NCBI RefSeq assembly: GCF_036647415.1
Contig: NZ_JAVXKG010000004.1
Coordinates: forward strand, 62,001-126,000
Reading direction: 5' to 3'
Length of the DNA: 64,000 nt
DNA from: Empedobacter sp036647415
Lineage (GTDB): Bacteria > Bacteroidota > Bacteroidia > Flavobacteriales > Weeksellaceae
The notes under the pieces were generated by a model. That model searched no databases. It saw only the letters and a program-made list of their open reading frames with translations, and was not told the origin of the DNA. The first letter of the stretch is position 1; each line of letters starts with the position of its first letter. Of this stretch, positions 1 through 7,333 are shown piece after piece. A program made the translations under genes and the position numbers.

Positions 1-182
1 TCATGACCAAAAGCTTCTATAATTTTAACTTTTACTTCAGAGTTTTCGTTCTGAATAATCTTTGCTCTTGTGTCCGAATTGTAAACAGGTACACCTAATT
101 CTTCGAAAAACTTTGCCGCAGTTGTCTTACCAGAGCCTATGCCTCCTGTGATTCCTGCTATAAATGGTTGATTGTTTTTCAT
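1..182 (-). CDS. coaE: Dephospho-CoA kinase, N-terminal part (cut by window edge)
   Basis: This is the first 60 or so residues of dephospho-CoA kinase, which phosphorylates the ribose 3'-OH of dephospho-CoA in the last step of coenzyme A synthesis. The reading frame opens with ATG at 182 and shows the P-loop GGIGSGKT at about residues 13-20, followed by the family-typical FFEELGVPVYNSD stretch. The gene runs off the left edge, so the lid and CoA domains are not visible. It lies downstream of nusB, the DUF1573 gene and yajC on the same strand, an order common in flavobacteria, but a terminator-like hairpin separates it from yajC. The name is secure; only completeness is unknown. Confidence 0.93.
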   Translation of the reverse strand, partial: MKNNQPFIAGITGGIGSGKTTAAKFFEELGVPVYNSDTRAKIIQNENSEVKVKIIEAFGH

Positions 183-192
183 GGTTTGAAGT

Positions 193-224
193 TAAAAAAA
201 TGCCGAAGAATAATTTCTCCGGCA
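193..224 (-). terminator. Rho-independent terminator after yajC
   Basis: A ten-base-pair stem (TGCCGGAGAA / TTCTTCGGCA, one G-U pair, ATTA loop) lies at 201-224 and is followed on the minus strand by seven T residues (194-200). It lies between the yajC stop and the coaE start. Transcripts from nusB-DUF1573-yajC should mostly end here, leaving coaE to read-through or to a promoter I do not recognise. Confidence 0.75.
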
Positions 225-252
225 TTCAGTTAAATATATGTTAACCTTATAA

Positions 253-600
253 TTAGTTTTTTTCCTCTACTGCTTTTTCTACTTTATCAGTAGTTTTAGC
301 ATAACGAGCAGCTGTTAATTCTCTAGAAATTGCAGCTTTTTCAAATTTGATTTTACCAGCTCCAGTCTCAATAACTACGGCATCATCATAAATTTCGTTG
401 ATTTTTCCGTGAATTCCAGATGTTGTTACAACTTGGTCACCACGTTTTATATCTGTTTGAAATAATTTTTCTTGTTTAGCTTTCTTTTGTTGTGGACGAA
501 TCATGAAGAAATACATAATTACGAACATACCACCAAACATTAAAATCATAGACATTCCGCCACCTTGAGCACCAGCTTGTAAAAAGATTGTTTGAATCAT
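253..600 (-). CDS. yajC: Preprotein translocase subunit YajC
   Basis: YajC is a small inner-membrane protein that joins SecDF in the holo-translocon and assists protein export. The 115-residue product has a short N-terminus, one hydrophobic segment at about residues 16-35 and then the hallmark RPQQKK at the membrane exit. A basic and beta-rich cytoplasmic domain follows (KRGDQVVTTSGIHGKI). The length is normal for the family. It lies 22 bases downstream of the DUF1573 lipoprotein gene and probably shares its transcript, which ends at the hairpin at 193-224. Confidence 0.95.
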   Translation of the reverse strand: MIQTIFLQAGAQGGGMSMILMFGGMFVIMYFFMIRPQQKKAKQEKLFQTDIKRGDQVVTTSGIHGKINEIYDDAVVIETGAGKIKFEKAAISRELTAARYAKTTDKVEKAVEEKN

Positions 601-622
601 TTGTATATTTTATTGATTAAAA

Positions 623-1114
623 TTATTGTCCAAATGCTTGTTGCGCATTTTGATCACTCGCTGTAGCACCAGTTACGTTTGCTGTAATGTCAAATTTTTC
701 GTGACCATTTACAGTATTTGTAACTAAAGTAACAGTTTTTTGTTGTTTTCCATTCATATTACCAGCTGTGTATTGTACTTTGATAGAATCTGTACCACCA
801 ACTGGAATTGGTTTTGTAGGAAATTCTGGAACTGTACATCCACATGTTGCTGATGCATCACGAATAACTAATGGTGATTTACCATCGTTTTTGAATTTGA
901 TATATGTTTCTACTTTAGAATTTGCTGTTACATCTCCAAAATCATGGCTTGCTTCCGCTAATGTTAATACAGGAGCTGTAGCTGCGTCTACTACGTTTTC
1001 AGCTTGTTGTGCTGTTTCATCAGCAGTAAAAGATTCGCTTGCTTTTTTTTCTCCACAAGAACTAACTGCGAATGTTAATGCAATTGCACCTAAAATAAAT
1101 AATTTGCTTTTCAT
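623..1114 (-). CDS. DUF1573 domain lipoprotein
   Basis: This is a 163-residue secreted protein. A hydrophobic signal ends in AVSSCGEKK, a lipobox with Cys20 as the predicted lipidated residue. The rest is one DUF1573 domain, an immunoglobulin-like beta-sandwich widespread in Bacteroidota (HDFGDV near the start, then TCGCTVPEFPTKPI in the middle). The molecular role of the family is not established. The gene sits between nusB and yajC, a conserved flavobacterial arrangement, and a -7 box at 1137-1144 could give it its own start of transcription. The family assignment is firm; a function cannot be given. Confidence 0.9.
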   Translation of the reverse strand: MKSKLFILGAIALTFAVSSCGEKKASESFTADETAQQAENVVDAATAPVLTLAEASHDFGDVTANSKVETYIKFKNDGKSPLVIRDASATCGCTVPEFPTKPIPVGGTDSIKVQYTAGNMNGKQQKTVTLVTNTVNGHEKFDITANVTGATASDQNAQQAFGQ

Positions 1115-1136
1115 TTTTATACTTATTTGTCTTAGT

Positions 1137-1144
1137 CAAATTTA
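1137..1144 (-). promoter_or_regulatory. Candidate -7 box (TAAATTTG) for DUF1573-yajC
   Basis: The minus strand reads TAAATTTG, a perfect match to the Bacteroidota TAnnTTTG -7 element, 22 bases before the DUF1573 start codon. No TTG lies at the ideal 19-base distance, so the -33 half is weak. It would add an internal start inside the nusB transcript. Confidence 0.4.
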
Positions 1145-1158
1145 AGAAAAATTAAGGA

Positions 1159-2106
1159 CTATAATAAACCTCTACCGTATTTTGGTAAATTATTATTGTC
1201 TTTTAACTCTTTTAAAGTTTTATCTAAGATTCCGTTAACAAAAACACGCGATTTTTCTGTCGAATAATTCTTCGCTAATTCAATGTATTCGTTGATTGTT
1301 ACTTTTGCTGGAATGTTTGGGAAATGTAAAAATTCTGTCAAAGCCATTTCTAAAATAATTAAATCGATTGTTGCAATACGATCTAATTCCCAGTTTTGTG
1401 CTTTTTCATCAATCATATTTTTTGTTTCTGATTGATGACGAATTGTTTTACGAAATAACTCTTCTGTAAATCTCTTATCGTCTGTATCTTTATATACTTT
1501 AAACAAAGAAATTAATGGAGAACTACTTTCACGGAAAGATTTTATAGTCGTATGTACCATTGCATTAGCAATATGAACATCATCTGCCCAAGTAATTTGT
1601 ATACCTTCTAAGTAATCGTATAAATCTTCGTATTCTGCGATTAATTCTACAAAAAAGTTTAATACAAATTCTTGATCTTCTTCATAAGAATTTTTTCCGC
1701 TGTTCATGTAATCTTTGTAAAGATCACTTTCTATCAAGCTTTTGTAGATATTGTTAGGATAAGAATCATAAACATCCCAAAGTAAATTCTTGTTATCGCT
1801 TGAGTAACGATTTAACTCAAGATTACTTTCTAAAACTCTAAAAACTTTGTTATTCACAAATTTTAGATTTGGATTTAAATCCTCTTGTGTTGGAAAGTTT
1901 TTTGATTGTGCAAGTTGAATTCTGTGCTCAGCAATTTCTTTTTGAACTTTGATCAAGTTTAGTATGTAAATGTACAAATCATAGATTTGATCGATACTTT
2001 TCATCATATTCTTTTCGACCATTCTTTCCTCGCCTTCAGTTCCTAAACAATTGTAAGCATAGATATTCTGCATTACTTTTTCGCGTAGTTGTCTTCTTCC
2101 CAACAT
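1159..2106 (-). CDS. nusB: Transcription antitermination factor NusB (long Bacteroidota form)
   Basis: NusB binds boxA RNA with NusE (S10) and supports rRNA antitermination. The start is taken at the ATG at 2106 (MLGRRQLREKVMQ), which is how bacteroidotal NusB proteins begin. Extending upstream to 2181 would run into the divergent ABC gene and add an atypical hydrophobic-basic leader. The product is 315 residues, about twice E. coli NusB. The C-terminal 140 residues form the NusB helical domain (DRIATIDLIILEMALTEFL, then VTINEYIELAKNYSTEKSRVFVNGILDK). The N-terminal half is a lineage-specific helical extension. It is first in the minus-strand unit nusB-DUF1573-yajC. Confidence 0.93.
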   Translation of the reverse strand: MLGRRQLREKVMQNIYAYNCLGTEGEERMVEKNMMKSIDQIYDLYIYILNLIKVQKEIAEHRIQLAQSKNFPTQEDLNPNLKFVNNKVFRVLESNLELNRYSSDNKNLLWDVYDSYPNNIYKSLIESDLYKDYMNSGKNSYEEDQEFVLNFFVELIAEYEDLYDYLEGIQITWADDVHIANAMVHTTIKSFRESSSPLISLFKVYKDTDDKRFTEELFRKTIRHQSETKNMIDEKAQNWELDRIATIDLIILEMALTEFLHFPNIPAKVTINEYIELAKNYSTEKSRVFVNGILDKTLKELKDNNNLPKYGRGLL

Positions 2107-2139
2107 AATTTCAATAATATAACGTCTAATAAATTGATG

Positions 2140-2147
2140 CAAAGGTA
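2140..2147 (-). promoter_or_regulatory. Candidate -7 box (TACCTTTG) for nusB
   Basis: TACCTTTG on the minus strand is a perfect TAnnTTTG match, 33 bases upstream of the nusB ATG. The same octamer precedes the SRP RNA gene at 45342-45349. It lies back to back with the plus-strand box at 2160-2167, so the 65-base gap appears to be a compact divergent promoter region. Confidence 0.5.
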
Positions 2148-2159
2148 AAAAAAAGAATG

Positions 2160-2167
2160 TAATTTTG
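2160..2167 (+). promoter_or_regulatory. Candidate -7 box (TAATTTTG) abutting the ABC transporter start
   Basis: TAATTTTG matches the TAnnTTTG consensus and ends five bases before the GTG start at 2172, leaving exactly four bases between. With usual spacing the transcript would begin at or next to the start codon, so a leaderless mRNA is predicted. Confidence 0.45.
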
Positions 2168-2171
2168 TTTT

Positions 2172-3929
2172 GTGAAATCATTACAAAAATTAAATAAATT
2201 TTTATGGAAGTATAAATGGAGAATTATTTTGGGCTTCATTTTTACAATTTGTGCCAATTTTGTACAAGTTTTTTCTGTAACATACATTCGCGAAGCGATT
2301 AATACTGTAGAAGAATTATTAAGAAATTATAACCAAAAAGGTACTGATAATCTTGATTTACTGAAAAAAGGTTTGATGTATGCGAGTTTAGCTTTTTTTG
2401 GATTTAAAGTTCTTGGTGGAGCTTTGACGGTTGGTACACGACAAATGATAATTGTTGCATCTCGTTATATTGAGTTCGATTTAAAAAATGTGATTTACGA
2501 TAAATATCAAAAATTATCGTTGTCATTCTACAAAAAACATAAGACTGGCGATTTAATGAATCGTATTACCGAAGATGTAGCGCTTGTCCGTATGTATCTT
2601 GGTCCTGGAATTATGTATCCGATTGATTTGGTTTCTCGGGTAATCATAATTGCATATTTTATGATTCAGATTGATAAAGAATTAACGCTTTATACATTGG
2701 CGCCTTTGCCTGTTTTATCTTTATTAATATATGGTGTTGCGCGAAATATTAATAAGAAAAGTAAACATGTACAAGAACAACAATCTACGATTTCGTCATC
2801 TGTGCAAGATACATTTGCAGGAATTCGTGTTATAAAATCATTCAATTCAGAAGAGTTTATAAAATCAAAATACGAAGTAGAAGCCGATGAATACCAAAAA
2901 CGAGCACTTAATTTAGCTCAAGTTCAAGCTGCTTTTGGTCCATTGATGGTGGTTGTAGTTGGGGTAAGTAATTTGGTCATTTTATATTTAGGAGGATTAA
3001 AATACATTGCAGGAACAATGGATATAGGTTCTATAGCTCAATTTTTCTTATACCTTAATATGTTAATTTGGCCATTTACATCGCTTGGTTGGATTACGAT
3101 GGTTGTACAACGTGCCGAAGCGTCTATGTTTAGGATTAATGAATTTTTAAATTTTGAATCTGAAATTGTAGAAGGAGAAACAAAAGATTTTCAGATAGAA
3201 GGAATAATCGAGTTCCGAAATGTAACATTTGTTTACGAAAATACAGGAATTAAAGCCTTAGATAATGTTTCTTTTATATTAAATAAAGGAGAAACATTGG
3301 CTATTTTAGGAAAAACGGGTTCAGGAAAATCGACGATAGCATTGTTAATAACTCGATCGTTAGAACCAACTTCTGGCGAAATTTTAATTGACGGTAAAAA
3401 TATTCATGAGCTAAGTGTAGAATCTATTCGAAATAAAATTGGTTATGTACCGCAAGAAGCTTTCTTGTTTTCAGACTCATTAACCAACAATATATTATTT
3501 GGTTCTGATGAAGTAAACGAACAAATTGCAGAACAGTTTGCCAAAAAAGCTGTTGTACATGATAATATTGATAATTTTAAAGAACGATACGAAACCGTGG
3601 TAGGAGAGCGTGGTGTGACACTTTCTGGTGGGCAAAAACAACGTGTATCTATTGCTCGTGCATTGGTAAATGATCCGAGTATTTTAATTTTTGATGATAG
3701 TTTATCTGCCGTAGATACAGAAACTGAAGAACAAATTCTGAATAATCTTTCATCAGAGATAAAAAATAAAACAACAATAATTATCACGCATCGTGTTTCA
3801 TCTGCTAAAAGAGCAGATCAAATTTTGGTGTTAGAAGACGGTCGTGTGCTTGAAAATGGTTCTAATTCTGAATTATTAAACAAACAAGGTTATTATTACG
3901 AATTATATAATAAGCAGTTGTTAGACTAA
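2172..3929 (+). CDS. ABC exporter, fused permease and ATPase
   Basis: This 585-residue half-transporter has a type-I exporter membrane domain (about residues 1-320, six predicted helices) followed by a nucleotide-binding domain. Visible motifs are Walker A GKTGSGKST near 380, the signature LSGGQKQR near 484 and Walker B ILIFDDSLSAVD near 503. The residue after the Walker B aspartate is Asp rather than the usual catalytic Glu, a variation seen in one half of many heterodimeric exporters, so the protein may need a partner or hydrolyse ATP slowly. The start is GTG; no in-frame ATG exists near the N-terminus. It resembles MdlB/MsbA-like drug or lipid exporters, but the substrate is unknown. It is transcribed divergently from nusB. 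Confidence 0.9.
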   Translation: MKSLQKLNKFLWKYKWRIILGFIFTICANFVQVFSVTYIREAINTVEELLRNYNQKGTDNLDLLKKGLMYASLAFFGFKVLGGALTVGTRQMIIVASRYIEFDLKNVIYDKYQKLSLSFYKKHKTGDLMNRITEDVALVRMYLGPGIMYPIDLVSRVIIIAYFMIQIDKELTLYTLAPLPVLSLLIYGVARNINKKSKHVQEQQSTISSSVQDTFAGIRVIKSFNSEEFIKSKYEVEADEYQKRALNLAQVQAAFGPLMVVVVGVSNLVILYLGGLKYIAGTMDIGSIAQFFLYLNMLIWPFTSLGWITMVVQRAEASMFRINEFLNFESEIVEGETKDFQIEGIIEFRNVTFVYENTGIKALDNVSFILNKGETLAILGKTGSGKSTIALLITRSLEPTSGEILIDGKNIHELSVESIRNKIGYVPQEAFLFSDSLTNNILFGSDEVNEQIAEQFAKKAVVHDNIDNFKERYETVVGERGVTLSGGQKQRVSIARALVNDPSILIFDDSLSAVDTETEEQILNNLSSEIKNKTTIIITHRVSSAKRADQILVLEDGRVLENGSNSELLNKQGYYYELYNKQLLD

Positions 3930-3978
3930 GCTTAGAATATTATTTTAACAAAAAAATAGAATTAAATTGCTTAAAGTG

Positions 3979-4008
3979 TTGTTATTTTCTTAAATTTTTT
4001 TAGATTTG
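3979..4008 (+). promoter_or_regulatory. Promoter of the DUF3276 gene (TTG-N19-TAnnTTTG)
   Basis: TTG at 3979-3981 and TAGATTTG at 4001-4008 are separated by exactly 19 bases, the full consensus for the primary sigma factor of Bacteroidota. The downstream ATG is at 4046, giving a leader of about 33 bases. This is one of the two best promoters in the window. Confidence 0.75.
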
Positions 4009-4045
4009 TTAGGAAACATTTAACAATTAAACTCTATTTAGACTT

Positions 4046-4426
4046 ATGAATGAATTAGAAAACCAGGAAAAGGTGGATGCAGAAGGAGTCTTTTCCAAGG
4101 TATTAAGAGCTGGCCGCAGGACCTATTTTTTTGATGTGCGCGAAACACGAGCTGGAGATTACTACTTAACAATTACAGAAAGTAAGAAAAACACACAAGA
4201 TGATGGTGCGGTTTATTATAAAAAACACAAAATTTATTTATACAAAGAAGATTTTGAAAGTTTTAAAGAAATGTTAGACGAAACAACTGATTTTGTTTTT
4301 GCACAAAAAGGACAAGAAGTAATTTCGGAAAGACATCAAAAAGATTTTGATTTAAAAACTAAAGTTGAAAGTAAGGAGGACACGCAAGTAGAATCTTTTA
4401 CCAATATCGATTTTGACGATATTTAG
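4046..4426 (+). CDS. DUF3276 (PUR-alpha-like) nucleic-acid-binding protein
   Basis: This 126-residue protein carries one PUR repeat: an aromatic and basic beta-sheet part (GRRTYFFDVRETRAGDYYLTITESKK) followed by a KIYLYKEDFESFKEML helix. This is the DUF3276 family, bacterial relatives of eukaryotic Pur-alpha found in Bacteroidota and spirochaetes, where single-stranded DNA or RNA binding has been shown for a member. The acidic C-terminal tail (after about residue 95) is low-complexity. The gene is monocistronic, with its own full-consensus promoter and a strong terminator. The cellular role is not known. Confidence 0.88.
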   Translation: MNELENQEKVDAEGVFSKVLRAGRRTYFFDVRETRAGDYYLTITESKKNTQDDGAVYYKKHKIYLYKEDFESFKEMLDETTDFVFAQKGQEVISERHQKDFDLKTKVESKEDTQVESFTNIDFDDI

Positions 4427-4447
4427 ACTTATTAATATGCGTAAAAT

Positions 4448-4482
4448 AAAACCTCCGTTCAAAACTGAACGGAGGTTTTTTA
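4448..4482. terminator. Bidirectional terminator
   Basis: An 11-13 base-pair stem (AACCTCCGTTC / GAACGGAGGTT, loop AAAACT) is flanked by A residues on the left and TTTTTT on the right, so it can end the DUF3276 transcript from the left and the convergent small gene from the right. The stop codon of the minus-strand gene lies within the T tract. Confidence 0.85.
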
Positions 4483-4950
4483 TTGATTTATCGTAGAATG
4501 ATATTTAGTATTAAAAATTCTTGAGGAAATTTCTATTTTATTAAGTAAAATATCAGCTTCAATTTTTAATTTTTTCCATTCATCATGAGTGTCTATATAT
4601 TCCCAATCCCAAATTTCATTAGGAATTTTATCAACTTTTTCCTTAAATTGTAATAAATCATTTCTGAAAGATTCATCTATTAGATTATTATAAAAAACTG
4701 TTTCAAATAAAATAGGAATAAAAGCATAATCCAATTCTTCATATAGTTCGGTTAATGGATCAAATAATATAGGTGCCATTAAATCTAATTTACTTGTATC
4801 ATAAGTAAAAAGTATAATCGAGTTAATTAAATTAGTGTAATAAAAATCAACATGTTTATCATAATTTTTTAATTCTTTGTTTGTGAAATTCGATCGAATA
4901 GAATTATTATCTATTTTCTTTTTATTAATGAATAAATTAAATATTTTCAT
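4480..4950 (-). CDS. Hypothetical protein, 156 aa, unrecognised
   Basis: I do not recognise this protein. It starts with a short basic segment (MKIFNLFINKKK) and continues as a helical, acidic and aromatic-rich soluble protein with several Trp and Tyr residues near the end (PNEIWDWEYIDTHDEWKKL). There is no signal peptide, membrane segment or known catalytic motif. Its composition recalls small immunity-type proteins of polymorphic toxin systems, but no toxin gene is adjacent, so this is only an impression. It stands alone between the DUF3276 gene and sucC, next to a dispersed repeat, which suggests an accessory insertion. It is very likely a real gene because of its length and its stop inside the shared terminator. 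Confidence 0.65.
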   Translation of the reverse strand: MKIFNLFINKKKIDNNSIRSNFTNKELKNYDKHVDFYYTNLINSIILFTYDTSKLDLMAPILFDPLTELYEELDYAFIPILFETVFYNNLIDESFRNDLLQFKEKVDKIPNEIWDWEYIDTHDEWKKLKIEADILLNKIEISSRIFNTKYHSTINQ

Positions 4951-4989
4951 ATAGTTGATTTTTATAAAGATAAGGTTTGTTTATACAAA

Positions 4990-5052
4990 TGTCAAGCTGA
5001 ATTCATTTCAGCTTCGCATGTTGTGAGATTCTTCGATAAGCTCAGAATGACA
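4990..5052. repeat. Dispersed palindromic intergenic element (REP-like)
   Basis: The segment begins TGTCAAGCTGA and ends TCAGAATGACA, an imperfect inverted repeat with two mismatches, and contains TTCATTTCAGC and GTGAGATTCTTCGATAAGC. This pattern matches a well-known family of non-coding intergenic palindromes in flavobacterial genomes. It lies between the orphan gene and the sucC terminator. Only one copy is visible here, so membership in a repeat family is from memory. Confidence 0.5.
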
Positions 5053-5061
5053 ATAAAACAC

Positions 5062-5095
5062 AAAAAAACCTCCCAAAGAAATCCTTTGGGAGGTT
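5062..5095 (-). terminator. Terminator of sucC
   Basis: The stem AAACCTCCCAAAG / CTTTGGGAGGTTT with a short loop is followed on the minus strand by a run of T residues. It lies 27 bases beyond the sucC stop codon and is a canonical intrinsic terminator. Confidence 0.85.
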
Positions 5096-5121
5096 TGATA
5101 TTATTATAAATAAGTTAAATC

Positions 5122-6315
5122 TTAACCTACTAATTCTTCTACTTTATCAGCAGCATCTTTTAAAGTGATTGCAGAGTGAACAGCGAAACCTGATTCATCA
5201 ATCATTTTCTTAGCGATTTCTGCATTTGTTCCTTGTAAACGAACAATAATAGGAACATTAATTTCGTCACCCATATTGTTGTAAGCATCTAAGATACCTT
5301 GAGCAACACGGTCGCAACGTACAATACCACCAAAAATGTTAATTAAAATAGCTTTTACGTTTTTATCTTTTAAGATAATACGGAAACCTTTTTCAACACG
5401 TTCAGCATCAGCAGTACCACCAACATCTAAGAAGTTAGCTGGATTACCACCAGATAATTTGATAATATCCATAGTTGCCATTGCTAAACCAGCTCCGTTA
5501 ACCATACATCCAACATTACCATCTAATTTTACAAAGTTCAAACCAGCTTCACCAGCTTCCACTTCTGTAGCATCTTCTTCTCTTGTATCACGTAAAGCAG
5601 CGATATCTGCATGACGGAATAATGAGTTATCATCGATAGAAACTTTAGCATCAACTGCGATAATTTGATCATCAGAAGTTTTAAGAACTGGGTTAATCTC
5701 GAACATAGAAGCGTCAATTGCAACATAAGCATTGTATAATGCCGTGATAAATTTAACTCCATCTTTGAAAGCGTTACCTGATAAACCTAAGTTGAAAGCA
5801 ACTTTACGCGCTTGGAAACCTTGGATTCCTACAGATGGATCAATTTCCTCTGTAAAAATTTTATCTGGAGTGTGCTCTGCAACTTCTTCGATATCCATTC
5901 CACCTTCAGTAGAATACATAATCATGTTTTTACCAGTTGCACGGTCTAATAATACAGAAACGTAATACTCTTCTGTTTCAGACTCACCAGGATAATAAAC
6001 ATCCTCAGCAACTAAAACTTGGTGTACTTTTTTACCTTCCGCAGAAGTTTGAGGTGTAACTAATTGCATTCCGATAATATCGTTTGCTCTTTCTTTAACC
6101 TCGTCCAAGTTTTTAGCAAGTTTTACTCCTCCACCTTTTCCACGACCACCTGCGTGTACTTGAGCTTTGATTACGTGCCAACCTGTACCTGTTTGTTCTG
6201 TTAATTGTTTTGCAGCTTCTACAGCTTCTTCTGGTGTACTTGCTACGATTCCTCGTTGCACTTTCACACCATATTTACTAAGAATTTCTTTTCCTTGATA
6301 TTCGTGAAGATTCAT
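5122..6315 (-). CDS. sucC: Succinyl-CoA ligase (ADP/GDP-forming) subunit beta
   Basis: SucC is the beta subunit of succinyl-CoA synthetase, which makes ATP or GTP from succinyl-CoA in the TCA cycle. The 397-residue protein begins MNLHEYQGKEILSKYGV, the family signature. It carries the ATP-grasp lysine and glycine loop (VHAGGRGKGGGVKL near 52-65), Mg-binding FEINPVL near 206 and the C-terminal CoA-ligase domain with NIFGGIVRCD near 327. The length is normal. The alpha subunit sucD is not adjacent, which is common in this class. The gene is flanked by its own terminator and a candidate -7 box, so it is probably monocistronic. Confidence 0.97.
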   Translation of the reverse strand: MNLHEYQGKEILSKYGVKVQRGIVASTPEEAVEAAKQLTEQTGTGWHVIKAQVHAGGRGKGGGVKLAKNLDEVKERANDIIGMQLVTPQTSAEGKKVHQVLVAEDVYYPGESETEEYYVSVLLDRATGKNMIMYSTEGGMDIEEVAEHTPDKIFTEEIDPSVGIQGFQARKVAFNLGLSGNAFKDGVKFITALYNAYVAIDASMFEINPVLKTSDDQIIAVDAKVSIDDNSLFRHADIAALRDTREEDATEVEAGEAGLNFVKLDGNVGCMVNGAGLAMATMDIIKLSGGNPANFLDVGGTADAERVEKGFRIILKDKNVKAILINIFGGIVRCDRVAQGILDAYNNMGDEINVPIIVRLQGTNAEIAKKMIDESGFAVHSAITLKDAADKVEELVG

Positions 6316-6335
6316 TTTTTTTGATTTTTCAATTA

Positions 6336-6343
6336 CAAAAATA
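6336..6343 (-). promoter_or_regulatory. Candidate -7 box (TATTTTTG) for sucC
   Basis: TATTTTTG on the minus strand fits TAnnTTTG and lies 20 bases before the sucC ATG. No TTG is found at the ideal upstream distance. Confidence 0.4.
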
Positions 6344-6553
6344 AAAATATTGTTGATGAATTCTAAATTTTGACATATTAAATTTATCAGCTTATGTAAA
6401 ATAAGCTAAAAAATTTATTTATTTAGAGAGTACAATATACGATAATTAATGATTTAAGAACGCAAAACAAATGTTATATAAATTTTAAATGGTACTTCAT
6501 ACACTAAAACTAGTTTAATTTAGGCATTTCTATTTTGAATTTATTTTTAAAAA

Positions 6554-6590
6554 ACTTAGAACTTAAGACTTAGAACATAAAACTTAAATT
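6554..6590. repeat. Short tandem direct repeat upstream of lolD
   Basis: A 14-base unit beginning ACTTAGAAC occurs at 6554-6567 and 6568-6581, with a degraded third unit (ACTTAAATT) from 6582. It lies in the 288-base AT-rich gap between sucC and lolD, just ahead of the lolD start. No clear promoter was found in this gap on the plus strand. Confidence 0.5.
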
Positions 6591-6603
6591 ATATATTTAC
6601 CTC

Positions 6604-7275
6604 ATGATAAAAGCAGAAAATATTGTAAAGAAATTTGGAGATTTAGAAGTATTGAAAAGTGTGTCTTTATCTATTTCTGAACGTGAAATTGTTTCGATAG
6701 TAGGCGCTTCTGGTGCTGGAAAAACAACATTACTTCAAATTTTAGGAACATTAGAAAAAAGTACTGATCCAAGAAAGTACAATACAAATATTTCTATTGC
6801 AGGACAAGATGTGACAAAATTGAATGACCGTGATTTATCTAAATTTCGAAACGAAAATATTGGTTTTATATTTCAGTTTCATCAATTATTACCAGAGTTT
6901 AATGCATTAGAAAATATTTGTATTCCTGCATTTATAAAGAAAACAAAAAAAGCCGAAGTAGAAAAACGTGCAAAAGAATTGATGTCATATTTAGGATTAA
7001 CAAATAGATTAACGCATAAACCAAATCAACTTTCTGGTGGAGAACAGCAACGCGTTGCAGTTGCTCGTGCATTAATCAATCAACCAAAAGTTGTGTTTGC
7101 GGATGAACCTTCGGGTAATTTAGATTCTAAGAATGCAGAAGAATTACACGAATTATTTTTTAATTTACGTAATGAGTTTGGTCAAACTTTTGTCATTGTA
7201 ACGCACAACGAAGAATTAGCAAATATGACAGACCGTAAGTTGGTAATGGCAGATGGTTTGTTTGAAAGTTTATAA
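6604..7275 (+). CDS. lolD: LolD-type ABC transporter ATPase (lipoprotein release)
   Basis: This 223-residue ATPase of the MacB/LolD class would power LolCDE, which extracts outer-membrane lipoproteins from the inner membrane. Motifs are Walker A GASGAGKTT at about 35-43, the Q-loop FIFQFHQLLPEF, the LolD/MacB-typical insertion with NALENICIPAFI, the signature LSGGEQQR near 142 and Walker B VVFADEPSGNLD near 160. The short insertion after Walker A (STDPRKYNTN) is usual in bacteroidotal LolD. No permease gene is next to it, so LolC/E must be elsewhere. Related cell-division or MacB-type ATPases are the main alternative. Confidence 0.85.
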   Translation: MIKAENIVKKFGDLEVLKSVSLSISEREIVSIVGASGAGKTTLLQILGTLEKSTDPRKYNTNISIAGQDVTKLNDRDLSKFRNENIGFIFQFHQLLPEFNALENICIPAFIKKTKKAEVEKRAKELMSYLGLTNRLTHKPNQLSGGEQQRVAVARALINQPKVVFADEPSGNLDSKNAEELHELFFNLRNEFGQTFVIVTHNEELANMTDRKLVMADGLFESL

Positions 7276-7293
7276 CAAATAATTATAAAGCAA

Positions 7294-7330
7294 CAAAAAA
7301 TAGCTATCAATATTTGATAGCTATTTTTTT
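7294..7330. terminator. Bidirectional terminator between lolD and the lectin-like genes
   Basis: AAAAAATAGCTATCAA pairs with TTGATAGCTATTTTTT around a three-base loop; A-rich on one side and T-rich on the other. It can end both the lolD transcript and the convergent operon of lectin-like proteins. Confidence 0.88.
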
Positions 7331-7333
7331 ATG

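Noticed and set aside
768..1145. Open frame of 125 codons on the plus strand opposite the DUF1573 gene
   Set aside because: It is antisense to a well-supported lipoprotein gene, has no domain and lacks a promoter or conserved start.
2107..2181. Twenty-five-codon N-terminal extension of NusB
   Set aside because: It overlaps the divergent ABC gene and includes the TACCTTTG box; bacteroidotal NusB proteins start at MLGRRQLR.
6554..6590. ACTTAGAAC direct repeats considered as a binding array for a regulator
   Set aside because: Only two good copies exist in very AT-rich DNA; similar degenerate strings are common between flavobacterial genes.
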